From: Candidatus Uhrbacteria bacterium RIFOXYB2_FULL_45_11
GTDB lineage: Bacteria > Patescibacteriota > Patescibacteriia > UBA9934 > GWF2-40-263
Length of the DNA: 6,549 bases
Direction of reading: 5' to 3'
NCBI GenBank assembly: GCA_001791715.1
Contig: MGFD01000064.1
Coordinates: 1 to 6,549, forward strand
Shown: one piece after another, positions 1 to 6,037 of the stretch
Position numbering within the stretch: the first letter of the stretch is position 1
Layout: each line of letters opens with the position of its first letter
The notes under the pieces: model-generated
Told to the model about the DNA's origin: nothing
What the model saw: the letters and a program-made list of their open reading frames with translations, nothing else
Database searches by the model: none
Program-made: the position numbers and the translations under genes

Positions 1-127
1 TGGATGGACAAATGATCATGTGTGGCGCAACTTTTCTTCCACGCAAAAGCAACAAGGACGCACGTGCAAGCGCCACGCTTTCACGCACTCCCAAATTCAT
101 TTTCCAGTTGCCGATGATGGTTTTCAT
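1..127 (-). CDS. tpiA: Triosephosphate isomerase, N-terminal 42 residues (partial, cut by window edge)
   Basis: Triosephosphate isomerase interconverts dihydroxyacetone phosphate and glyceraldehyde 3-phosphate in cytosolic glycolysis. The minus-strand frame from the ATG at 127 reads MKTIIGNWKMN and continues to IICPS at the edge. The GNWKMN stretch at residues 6-11 is the hallmark first strand of the TIM barrel and holds the substrate-binding Asn and the catalytic Lys (family knowledge: Asn11/Lys13 in the animal enzyme). IICPS at 38-42 matches the second strand. The frame stays open to base 1, so the remaining roughly 200 residues lie outside the window. It follows the M16 peptidase gene by 36 nt, most of it a perfect palindrome, and no clear Shine-Dalgarno is visible before the ATG. 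The identification is firm despite the short length. Confidence 0.93.
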   Translation of the reverse strand, partial: MKTIIGNWKMNLGVRESVALARASLLLLRGRKVAPHMIICPS

Positions 128-139
128 ACGATACATTTT

Positions 140-167
140 GTACGGGAGGGGCATGCCCCTCCCTTAC
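140..167. repeat. GC-rich palindrome between the M16 peptidase gene and tpiA
   Basis: Positions 144-163 form a perfect 20-nt palindrome centred on GCATGC (arms GGGAGGGG and CCCCTCCC). Three more pairs at 140-142/165-167 extend it, with one mismatch at 143/164. It fills nearly the whole gap between the two genes. It has no T-run on the minus strand, so it does not look like a standard intrinsic terminator. A related CCCCTCCC/CATG-containing element lies inside holB at 5473-5509. I infer a REP-like intergenic element that may act on mRNA stability between the two genes. Confidence 0.8.
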
Positions 168-1432
168 GATATTGCTTTCAAAAACTCTCCTTCATTTTTA
201 TACGGTCCAATAACCGCGAGCTTCATTTGCTTTTCATTGATCACTTCGTTCGCAATCTTCTTTACATCCGCCGCCGTGATCTTTGAGAGTTTGGCCATAA
301 ACTGTTCTGGGGTGCGGACTTTATTCAGGAACAATTCATCGTCACCGTACCACTCGGCTTGGAACGAAGAACTCTCCATGGCAAGCAACATGCTTCCGCG
401 CACGTGATCGATCGCTTCTTTCACTTCTTTTGGTGTAACGCCGTCGCGTTTGATTTTACGTAACTCTTGCATGATCGTCTTGTACGCAAGCGGCACGCGA
501 GATTTATCGAGTCCGGCTTGTACGGAGAAGACACCCGCATCGTCATACGCGGTATTACTCGAGCGCACCATGTACGCGAGTCCTTTGCGTTCGCGCACAG
601 AGATGAACAAGCGAGAGCTCATGGTTCCACCAAGAATACAAGAAAGAAGCGCGAGTGTTTCATTGCGATCATCGCCGATTCCAAACGACGGGAATCCAAA
701 CATGAGGTGAATCTGTTCCGTCTTTTTAAATTGAACATTCACCATTTTCTTTGTGTTTGATCTGACAAACGGTTCGAATGTTGGATGTTCTGCTTTTGAC
801 GCTTTTACACTTCCAAATGTTTTTTCAAGTGTTTTGCGAATATCTTTTGGGATGTTTCCCGCGACCGACACAACCATACGCGACGGAACATAATGTGCAT
901 CACGAAACGCAATGATTTCATCACGCTTCATTTCTTTCATGGTTTTGTGCGATCCTGCAATTTCCCAACCGAGCGTGTTTCCTTCAAACACAACTTCCTC
1001 AAGAAGATCCTCAACGTGTCTCATCGGACTATCTTGATACATGTTGATCTCTTCAATGATCACGCCACGCTCCCGATCCAATTCTTTTTGATCGAACTTT
1101 GAGTGAAACACCATATCATGCAGCATGTCCACTGCGAGGTTGGTGTGCTTTGCATCAATCTTAATGTAGTAACCCGTTTCATGTTTGTTGGTGTACGCAT
1201 TGTATTGCGCCCCAACAGAATCAAGCGCTCTCGAAATATCGAGCGTTGTTGGGCGACGCTTTGTTCCCTTAAACATGAGGTGCTCAATAAAGTGCGATGC
1301 CCCGCTGAGCGTTGGTGTCTCATAACGAGATCCAACTTTTGTAAGAACCAAAACCGTAACCGCTTGCGTCCCAGAAACCGGAACCAAGTGCACACGCATA
1401 CCGTTTTTTAACGTAAAGTTTTGATGGGGCAT
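164..1432 (-). CDS. M16B family zinc metallopeptidase (pitrilysin/MPP-like)
   Basis: The 422-residue protein is a single-polypeptide M16B peptidase, the size of mitochondrial processing peptidase subunits and bacterial YmxG-type enzymes. The inverted zinc motif HxxEH is intact as H47-F-I-E50-H51. The third zinc ligand is E128 in ERGVIIEEIN, at the 76-residue spacing known for the family. Residues 1 to about 210 form the catalytic domain and about 220-422 the second, structurally similar domain, with the substrate-binding region SSRLF to GLAY (R280, Y287). All catalytic residues are present, so it should be active rather than a non-catalytic partner. No signal peptide or membrane segment is seen. 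The ATG at 1432 gives MPHQNFTLKNGMRV, which matches the usual family N-terminus (tLxNGlrv). It lies 73 nt downstream of glyQS, after an inverted pair of palindromes, and no strong Shine-Dalgarno precedes it. The physiological substrate cannot be read from the sequence. Confidence 0.95.
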   Translation of the reverse strand: MPHQNFTLKNGMRVHLVPVSGTQAVTVLVLTKVGSRYETPTLSGASHFIEHLMFKGTKRRPTTLDISRALDSVGAQYNAYTNKHETGYYIKIDAKHTNLAVDMLHDMVFHSKFDQKELDRERGVIIEEINMYQDSPMRHVEDLLEEVVFEGNTLGWEIAGSHKTMKEMKRDEIIAFRDAHYVPSRMVVSVAGNIPKDIRKTLEKTFGSVKASKAEHPTFEPFVRSNTKKMVNVQFKKTEQIHLMFGFPSFGIGDDRNETLALLSCILGGTMSSRLFISVRERKGLAYMVRSSNTAYDDAGVFSVQAGLDKSRVPLAYKTIMQELRKIKRDGVTPKEVKEAIDHVRGSMLLAMESSSFQAEWYGDDELFLNKVRTPEQFMAKLSKITAADVKKIANEVINEKQMKLAVIGPYKNEGEFLKAIS

Positions 1433-1448
1433 ATTCTATTTTTGTATC

Positions 1449-1504
1449 CCGAGGCTTTAGCCTCGGTGTGTTATACGGTGTGGAAACCAAGGCTAAAGCC
1501 TCGG
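1449..1504. repeat. Inverted pair of 18-nt palindromic elements between glyQS and the M16 peptidase gene
   Basis: Copy one (1449-1466) is CCGAGGCT-TT-AGCCTCGG, a perfect 8-bp-arm palindrome. Copy two (1487-1504) is the reverse complement of the same sequence with one change (17 of 18 identical). The two are 20 nt apart, so the whole 56 nt can fold either as two small hairpins or as one long stem. The second copy ends one base before the glyQS stop codon. This paired layout resembles BIME-type mosaics of enterobacterial REP elements, but the sequence is different. There is no T-run for simple termination. Confidence 0.8.
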
Positions 1505-1505
1505 A

Positions 1506-2924
1506 TTACGAAAATCTGGATGCGAACCATGTTTCGAGCTCTGCAATTGGAACACGCTCCTGCTTCATGGTGTCGCGATCGCGAATGGTTACGGCGTCAT
1601 TGAGCGAAGGATCTTCGCCTGCGCCGATCGTATCGAAATCAATTGTGACACAATACGGCGTTCCGATTTCGTCTTGGCGGCGATAACGCTTTCCAACGTT
1701 TCCATTGTCATCAAACTCACACATCCAATTTTTCTTCAGCATGGAGTAAACCTCACGCGCTTTTGCCACAAGCTCTGGTTTATTTTTGAGCAATGGGAAT
1801 ACGGCAATTTTGATTGGAGCCAATTTCTTTGGAAACTTCAGCACCGTTCGAACATCATCTTCTCCAACAGATTCTTCTGTGTACGCAAAATCGAGCATCA
1901 TGAGCATCAAACGATTGAGTCCAACGGAAGTCTCCACAATATGCGGCGTGTAACGTTCTTTTGTTTTTTCTTCAAAGAAAGACAAATCTTTTCCAGAAAA
2001 CTTACTATGTTGTGACAAATCCCAATCTCCACGCGCGTGAATTCCTTCTACTTCTTTAAATCCGCCGAGTGATTGAAAATCAAATTCAATGTCATACGCT
2101 TCACTTGCGTAGTGTGCGAGTTTTTCGTGTTTGTGAAAACGAACACGAGATGCATCAATTCCTAAATCCAAAAACCATTGCATGCGTGTTGCTTTCCAAT
2201 CTTCGTACATGGTTTTTACATCTGTTGGGTGTACAAAATATTGCATCTCCATTTGTTCGAACTCGCGTGTTCGAAAAATAAATTGGCGCGCAATAATTTC
2301 ATTACGAAATGCTTTTCCAACTTGCGCAATTCCAAACGGAGGACGTACGCGTGTTGAATTCAATGTGTTGAGATATTCAAGATAAATTCCTCCGCAGGTT
2401 TCTGGGCGAAGATACACAACGTTTTCCTCTGAGAGCGCGGACGTTGGAGAACCCAAATTCGATTTCACCATGAGCGAGAAAACACGCGCTTCGGTCAAAT
2501 CAGCGGATCCACAATTTGGACAAACAAGTTTCTTTGCTTCTCGGAGCTTGTTTAATTCTTCATTGATAAATTCAATGGATGCTTTGTCTGCGTCCACACC
2601 AAACGATTCGAGCACATGATCGGCACGAAAACGTCCGTTACATTTTTTACAATCCACTTGTGGATCATTAAATCCATCCACGTGACCGGAAGCAACCCAT
2701 GTTTGTGGGTGCATAAAAATTGCGCTGTCGAGTCCGACAACATCATCGCGATCTTGAATCATGGATTTCCACCAGGCGTCACGAATATTGTTTTTCAACA
2801 ATGTTCCGTAATGACCATAATCATAAATCGCGGAAAATCCTCCGTAGATTTCTGAAGACGGAAAAACAAATCCGCGCCGTTTGCACAGCGCGACAATTTT
2901 ATCGATAGACATTTCTTGTTCCAT
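1506..2924 (-). CDS. glyQS: Glycyl-tRNA synthetase, single-chain alpha2 class II type
   Basis: This enzyme charges tRNA-Gly with glycine in the cytosol and is essential for translation. It is the homodimeric single-chain type, not the GlyQ/GlyS tetramer. The N-terminus (KIVALCKRRGFVFPSSEIYGG) leads into the class II core. CxxC pairs at about residues 92/95 and 135/138 suggest a zinc ribbon. RPET (173-176) is followed by C177-G-G where Ala is usual. Motif 2 begins at FRNE (206) and runs through FRTREFEQMEM. Motif 3 is GLNR (335-338). The anticodon-binding domain occupies about 370-472. I chose the ATG at 2924 (MEQEMSID), giving 472 residues; the ATG at 2912 is also possible, with a GGA seven bases upstream. 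The open frame reaches an ATG at 2963, but those codons translate a palindromic repeat (HPERSRRIS) and are probably not coding. It follows frr by about 42 nt, in the same direction. Confidence 0.95.
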   Translation of the reverse strand: MEQEMSIDKIVALCKRRGFVFPSSEIYGGFSAIYDYGHYGTLLKNNIRDAWWKSMIQDRDDVVGLDSAIFMHPQTWVASGHVDGFNDPQVDCKKCNGRFRADHVLESFGVDADKASIEFINEELNKLREAKKLVCPNCGSADLTEARVFSLMVKSNLGSPTSALSEENVVYLRPETCGGIYLEYLNTLNSTRVRPPFGIAQVGKAFRNEIIARQFIFRTREFEQMEMQYFVHPTDVKTMYEDWKATRMQWFLDLGIDASRVRFHKHEKLAHYASEAYDIEFDFQSLGGFKEVEGIHARGDWDLSQHSKFSGKDLSFFEEKTKERYTPHIVETSVGLNRLMLMMLDFAYTEESVGEDDVRTVLKFPKKLAPIKIAVFPLLKNKPELVAKAREVYSMLKKNWMCEFDDNGNVGKRYRRQDEIGTPYCVTIDFDTIGAGEDPSLNDAVTIRDRDTMKQERVPIAELETWFASRFS

Positions 2925-2930
2925 AAAACA

Positions 2931-2960
2931 CGAGATCCTTCGGCTTCGCTCAGGATGACA
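2931..2960. repeat. Palindromic repeat between frr and glyQS (HPERSRRIS type)
   Basis: The element has end arms ATCCT (2935-2939) and AGGAT (2952-2956) around a TTCGGCTTCGCTC core. It fills almost all of the frr-glyQS gap and reaches to within a few bases of the glyQS start. Read on the minus strand it translates as HPERSRRIS, a peptide string I recognise as a common artefact of over-long gene starts in many bacterial genomes. A related element with the same arms but another core lies at 3561-3600. Confidence 0.75.
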
Positions 2961-2966
2961 CAAAAA

Positions 2967-3521
2967 TTAAACCGTCATGATTTCATCTTCTTTCTTCTCT
3001 CCCATCGCACTAATTTGCTCGTTAAAATCTTTGGTGAGCTTTTCAAGTTCGTCGAGCAGCTTGAATTTTTCATCTTCGCTCATGTCTTTGTTTTTTTCTT
3101 TTTCGAGAATCTCGTCTCGTACACCTTCACGAACTCCGCGAAGTGCAATGCGAGAATCTTCTAACTTTTCTTTCATGAGCTTCACAAGCTTCAAACGATT
3201 TTCTTCTGTCATGGGAGGAAGCATAATACGAATCACTCCGCCGTCTGCTGCGGGAGATAATCCGGTTCCAGAATCACGAATCGCTTTTTCAATCGCTTGC
3301 GTCAAACCTTTGTCCCATGGATCAATCACGATTGTTTTTGCATCTTGTACAGAAATAGATGCAAGACCTTTGAGTTCCATGGTGGAATCATACGCGCTCA
3401 CGCGAATATCCTCCACAAGTTGTGGAGTTGCGCGCCCAGTGCGAAGTGTTCCGAGTTCTTTATGTAAGTGATCCAAAACGGCGTCGAACTGTGGTTTATT
3501 TGACGTAAGAAAAATATGCAT
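2967..3521 (-). CDS. frr: Ribosome recycling factor
   Basis: RRF works with EF-G to split the post-termination ribosome into subunits. The ATG at 3521 gives 184 residues, the usual family length (E. coli 185). An ATG at 3542 would add seven residues (MFPFIFS) that the family lacks. The conserved RTGRA lies at about residues 27-31, followed by the central domain II strand segment and IDPWD. The signature DGGVIRIMLPPMTEENR leads into the long C-terminal helices, with ALRGVREGVRDEI and a charged lysine/glutamate-rich stretch. All parts of the two-domain L-shaped fold are represented. It sits between the lipoprotein gene and glyQS instead of the common tsf-pyrH-frr order. No clear Shine-Dalgarno precedes the start; the leader is AT-rich. 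Confidence 0.96.
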   Translation of the reverse strand: MHIFLTSNKPQFDAVLDHLHKELGTLRTGRATPQLVEDIRVSAYDSTMELKGLASISVQDAKTIVIDPWDKGLTQAIEKAIRDSGTGLSPAADGGVIRIMLPPMTEENRLKLVKLMKEKLEDSRIALRGVREGVRDEILEKEKNKDMSEDEKFKLLDELEKLTKDFNEQISAMGEKKEDEIMTV

Positions 3522-3560
3522 AGAAAAAATAAATGGAAACATCCCTCACTCTTTGACTTA

Positions 3561-3600
3561 GAGATCCTTCCTCCTCGAGGACTCGTCGTCAGGATGACGT
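3561..3600. repeat. Palindromic repeat upstream of frr, same family as 2931-2960
   Basis: The ends match the 2931-2960 element: GAGATCCT at 3561-3568 and AGGATGAC at 3591-3598. The core differs and holds a CCTCGAGG palindrome followed by ACTCGTCGTC. Shared ends with a variable core point to one mobile or amplified repeat family placed on both sides of frr. It occupies part of the 110-nt gap between the lipoprotein stop and frr. Confidence 0.7.
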
Positions 3601-3635
3601 GGCGAAATTAAAAGAGTTTATTATTGCCACGTCAT
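3594..3635. other. 10-bp perfect stem spanning the stop codon of the lipoprotein gene
   Basis: ATGACGTGGC at 3594-3603 pairs perfectly with GCCACGTCAT at 3626-3635 around a 22-nt AT-rich loop. The right arm contains the TGA stop codon of the lipoprotein gene (3632-3634), and the left arm merges with the end of the adjacent palindromic repeat. No T-run follows on the minus strand, so it is more likely a 3'-end stabilising or processing hairpin than a terminator. Confidence 0.55.
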
Positions 3636-4678
3636 TTTGTTTCCGTAGCAAGTCCAAGATATAGCACGGCTGCATTACTTGGGTCAACCAAAATGGCGCG
3701 AGGTAAACGATTTGATGGAAGTTTTCCTGTCTGCCATGTTGCTCCACCATCCGTGGATTTATAAAACGTTGCGGTCGTTGCGTAATACAGAACATCTGGA
3801 TGAGACGCATCCATTCCAACCGCTTGAATGTTTACTTGTCCTGCGGCGGTTACAAGTTTAATCGGACTCCACGTTGTTCCAAAATCTTGCGAGCGCAACA
3901 ATCCATATTTTGTTGCTGCAATCACTGTTCCGGAATCTTTTGATTGAATCAGATCAAACACTTCCGCCCCTCCTGTTATTCCTTTGAGATCGGCCGGTGT
4001 CCACGTTGCGCCACCGTCCCCTGTTTTCATCATGCCTTTTGCAAGCGTTCCAACAAGCGCCATGCGACTATCGTTTTGATTGATCAAAATATCGGTCACA
4101 TCATCTTTGACATGCAGCACATTACTCCATGTTCTTGCTCCATCCAAACTTTTTTGAACATCTCCGTTTGAAAGTCCGATCCAAACGATTTGCGGATTAA
4201 ACCAATCCACCGCAACCTTTAATACATTTACTTTCTCTCGACTTTCAATGTATGCGTCATTTTGAAATGATCTCATACAGTCGATCGATTTATATAATCG
4301 AGGACCCTTTGCTACATATACCGTACACACATTTTTTGGATCAACTTTTAACGAAGCGATGTATCCCGTTGAAAGCGCCTTGTCTTTTGGTTGACGCCAA
4401 GAAGTTCCTGCATCGTCAGAATACAAAAAACCATCTTCACGTGTTCCTACATAGAGAACATTTTTGTCCTGTGGATCCATTTCCAACGTTAAAATGTTTG
4501 CTGTTGCGAGTGTACCGATCCCTTTTGCGGTTGGAACAAGCGAACTTTGCGCCCAAAGTTTTCCCGCATCTGCTGTTTTTAAAATTCCACCGTCTGCTTT
4601 TTTGGATGTTGGCGCAGCTGCGGAACATCCTGCTCCGACTAAAACGAGAAGGATAAAAAGAGGAAGAAGTTTTTTCAT
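3632..4678 (-). CDS. Asp-box (BNR/Ycf48-like) seven-bladed beta-propeller lipoprotein
   Basis: The 348-residue protein starts with a lipoprotein signal: MKK, a hydrophobic stretch, then VGAGC with the lipidation cysteine at C18. The mature protein should therefore be anchored on the outer face of the membrane. It contains seven regularly spaced Asp-box motifs (S/T-x-D-x-G-x-x-W type) at residues 35-42, 87-94, 131-138, 177-184, 219-226, 263-270 and 308-315, spaced 42-52 residues apart. The third (SIDCMRSF) is degenerate. The repeats indicate a seven-bladed propeller of the sialidase/sortilin/Ycf48 superfamily. No sialidase catalytic set is evident, so a binding or assembly role is more likely than hydrolysis, but the ligand is unknown. 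Its ATG overlaps the holB stop (ATGA, 4675-4678), which suggests translational coupling. No Shine-Dalgarno is seen. The gene is followed by frr. Confidence 0.88.
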   Translation of the reverse strand: MKKLLPLFILLVLVGAGCSAAAPTSKKADGGILKTADAGKLWAQSSLVPTAKGIGTLATANILTLEMDPQDKNVLYVGTREDGFLYSDDAGTSWRQPKDKALSTGYIASLKVDPKNVCTVYVAKGPRLYKSIDCMRSFQNDAYIESREKVNVLKVAVDWFNPQIVWIGLSNGDVQKSLDGARTWSNVLHVKDDVTDILINQNDSRMALVGTLAKGMMKTGDGGATWTPADLKGITGGAEVFDLIQSKDSGTVIAATKYGLLRSQDFGTTWSPIKLVTAAGQVNIQAVGMDASHPDVLYYATTATFYKSTDGGATWQTGKLPSNRLPRAILVDPSNAAVLYLGLATETK

Positions 4679-5670
4679 ACAGAAAATAAAATGTGCTCTA
4701 ACGTTAATTGTGGATTTGTATTATGGGCGATTGCGTTTCTTCCCTCTTCTGTTTTTTTAAGTGTAGCGATCAGTCTGGATGTTTGCCAAGGCTGAAGCCT
4801 GAGATTGCGAAACATGTCCGATGGATACACAGCCAGCTCTTCGCATCCGATTGTTCGCAACAGTTCGTCTCGTAACACCCTCTGCCATAATCTCACTGTT
4901 TGATCTGCGGCCACACGTTTGTTTACATCTTCTTTTGGAAGGAGTCCGGACGTGAGGCGAATTTGTTTGGCGATGTCTGCAGAAAATAATTCAATCGCTT
5001 TTTCTACCCCGACATCTGTCTGCGATCGATCTTCGCTCTTGGTGAGATAACGAAGTGCACGACCAGGACGACCAAGAGAGATTGCCGCAGCAACTTCTGC
5101 GTCTGGTTTTGCATACCCCTTTTTTACAAGAGCTGTTGAGAGCACATTTCTTGAAACAGGATGAAAGCGCATGACCTGACAGCGTGATGCAACGGTTGGG
5201 AGAACGGACTCAATCGATGGCGCGCGCAAGATGAACAATGTTTTTCCTTTTGGTTCTTCGAGTGTTTTCAACAAAGCGTTCGCGGCTGCGTTTGAAAGTG
5301 CATCTGCGTTTTTGATAAACGCAATTTTCCACCCGCCGTTCATGGCACTCATTGCGAGTCGCTCACAAACTTCTCTGACCTGTTCCACCGAAATCTGTGT
5401 TTTCTTTTTTCCGGTCTTTTCATCTGTAAGACATGTAAGTTCGATGACGTCCATGGAGACGACATCTGAGTCACCCCTCCCATGCCCTCCCCTCGATGAG
5501 GGGAGGGGTAACTCGAGGGAACGGATGAGTTGCCGCGCGACGAGTGTTTTTCCTAAGTGATGCGGCCCCACGAACAAAAACGCGTGTGGAAGACGATCAT
5601 GATTAATCATCCGACCCAAAACATCCTGAACACGCTCGTGCCCAATAAGATTGTGAAAGGGGGATGGCAT
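4675..5670 (-). CDS. holB: DNA polymerase III delta' subunit (clamp loader, AAA+)
   Basis: Delta' is part of the clamp loader that places the sliding clamp on primed DNA. The ATG at 5670 gives 331 residues beginning MPSPFHNLIGHERV. LPHAFLFVGP leads to a Walker A-like GPHHLGKT (35-42), so the GxxxxGKT pattern is kept. IAFIKNAD (116-123) is the Walker B region, followed by LLKTLEEP (133-140) and the SRC motif (162-164). The C-terminal helical domain runs to NPQLTLEHILFSV. The cysteine zinc module found in E. coli delta' is absent. In its place residues 54-66 are encoded by a GC-rich palindromic element. The frame stays open up to an ATG at 5736, but those 22 extra codons overlap another repeat and the -10 box, so they are rejected. 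It heads the minus-strand gene run and overlaps the lipoprotein gene by 4 nt. Confidence 0.93.
   Translation of the reverse strand: MPSPFHNLIGHERVQDVLGRMINHDRLPHAFLFVGPHHLGKTLVARQLIRSLELPLPSSRGGHGRGDSDVVSMDVIELTCLTDEKTGKKKTQISVEQVREVCERLAMSAMNGGWKIAFIKNADALSNAAANALLKTLEEPKGKTLFILRAPSIESVLPTVASRCQVMRFHPVSRNVLSTALVKKGYAKPDAEVAAAISLGRPGRALRYLTKSEDRSQTDVGVEKAIELFSADIAKQIRLTSGLLPKEDVNKRVAADQTVRLWQRVLRDELLRTIGCEELAVYPSDMFRNLRLQPWQTSRLIATLKKTEEGRNAIAHNTNPQLTLEHILFSV
5473..5509. repeat. GC-rich palindromic element in frame within holB
   Basis: ACCCCTCCC (5473-5481) can pair with GGGAGGGGT (5501-5509). Alternatively CCCTCCCCTC (5485-5494) pairs with GAGGGGAGGG (5498-5507) over a three-base loop. The core (CCCCTCCC, CATGCCC) resembles the palindrome at 144-163. 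It encodes about 13 residues of proline/glycine/arginine-rich sequence (PLPSSRGGHGRG) in the delta' protein without breaking the frame. Confidence 0.7.
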
Positions 5671-5680
5671 AAGTAAGGGA

Positions 5681-5689
5681 ATTATAGCA
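5681..5689 (-). promoter_or_regulatory. Extended -10 promoter of the holB operon, near-leaderless
   Basis: Read on the minus strand, 5689-5681 is TGCTATAAT, a perfect -10 hexamer with the TGn extension. No good -35 is seen, which extended -10 promoters tolerate. The expected start point is about 5674, leaving only about four bases before the holB ATG at 5670 and no room for a Shine-Dalgarno. The inverted repeat at 5703-5800 abuts its upstream side. Confidence 0.65.
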
Positions 5690-5702
5690 TGGCTTGAAAG
5701 GC

Positions 5703-5800
5703 TGGAGAAGCTAGAGAGGCGAGAGATGCCGAACAATCGAAGAATGCTTCCAAAAGCCTCTCAAGCATCTCCAACCTCTCTCGCCTCTCCAGCTTTTCCA
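5703..5800. repeat. Inverted repeat in the holB upstream region
   Basis: Arms of 24 nt at 5703-5726 and 5777-5800 match as reverse complements with two differences; the core is GAGAGGCGAGAGA. They flank a 50-nt spacer that contains another short pair (AGATGC 5724-5729, GCATCT 5765-5770). The purine-rich unit (GGAGAAGCTAGAGAGG) looks like a further repeat family, different from those at 144, 1449, 2931 and 3561. It lies between the two divergent promoters and could form a cruciform or serve as a boundary element. Confidence 0.7.
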
Positions 5801-5865
5801 GAACTTCCTGACAACCTGATTTTGCTAATCTTAGCCTAATTCTCTCTATTTCTTGGGTTGGGGTC

Positions 5866-5894
5866 TTGACAAAACTGACAAAAAGTGATATAGT
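5866..5894 (+). promoter_or_regulatory. Strong sigma-70 promoter for the divergent plus-strand unit
   Basis: A consensus -35 TTGACA (5866-5871) is separated by exactly 17 nt from TATAGT (5889-5894). A TGn extension (5886-5888) sits directly before the -10. The predicted start is near 5901. This is the best promoter in the window. A small dyad GCTAATCTTAGC (5824-5835) lies about 30 nt upstream of the -35 and could be a regulator site, but that is only a guess. Confidence 0.85.
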
Positions 5895-5911
5895 ATGTTC
5901 ACGAAGATGAG

Positions 5912-6028
5912 ATGAGGCAAGAAGAAAGACTTCAAACCTTACAACTCAAACGGGGAGAGAGCCGAGCTATTCGGTCCCAAAAGAGTAAATTCGAAATTCT
6001 AATAGAGAAATTCGAAAACTCTAAATAA
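5912..6028 (+). CDS. Possible 38-residue small protein or leader peptide
   Basis: An ATG at 5912 opens 38 codons ending in TAA at 6026-6028, starting about 11 nt after the predicted transcript start and stopping about 10 nt before the terminator stem. The product starts MRQEERLQTLQLKRGE and ends KFEILIEKFENSK. It is highly charged, with no cysteine and no membrane segment, and the C-terminal part could be an amphipathic helix. There is no real Shine-Dalgarno, only a purine-rich GAAGATGAG. An open run of this length is expected by chance fairly often, and the same bases form good hairpins. It could be a real mini-gene, an attenuator leader peptide, or chance. Confidence 0.3.
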   Translation: MRQEERLQTLQLKRGESRAIRSQKSKFEILIEKFENSK

Positions 6029-6037
6029 TAGCAAAAA

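Noticed and set aside
2977..3471. 164-codon plus-strand frame, serine-rich
   Set aside because: It is the antisense shadow of frr, which has full family signatures; the serine/phenylalanine bias is typical of reversed charged codons.
4787..4800. AGGCTGAAGCCT in holB as another copy of the 1449-type palindrome
   Set aside because: The match is only to the core, and the encoded residues fit an ordinary delta' C-terminal helix, so it may be coincidence.
5671..5736. N-terminal extension of holB to ATG 5736
   Set aside because: It translates a purine-rich repeat and the -10 box, and the family N-terminus begins near 5670.
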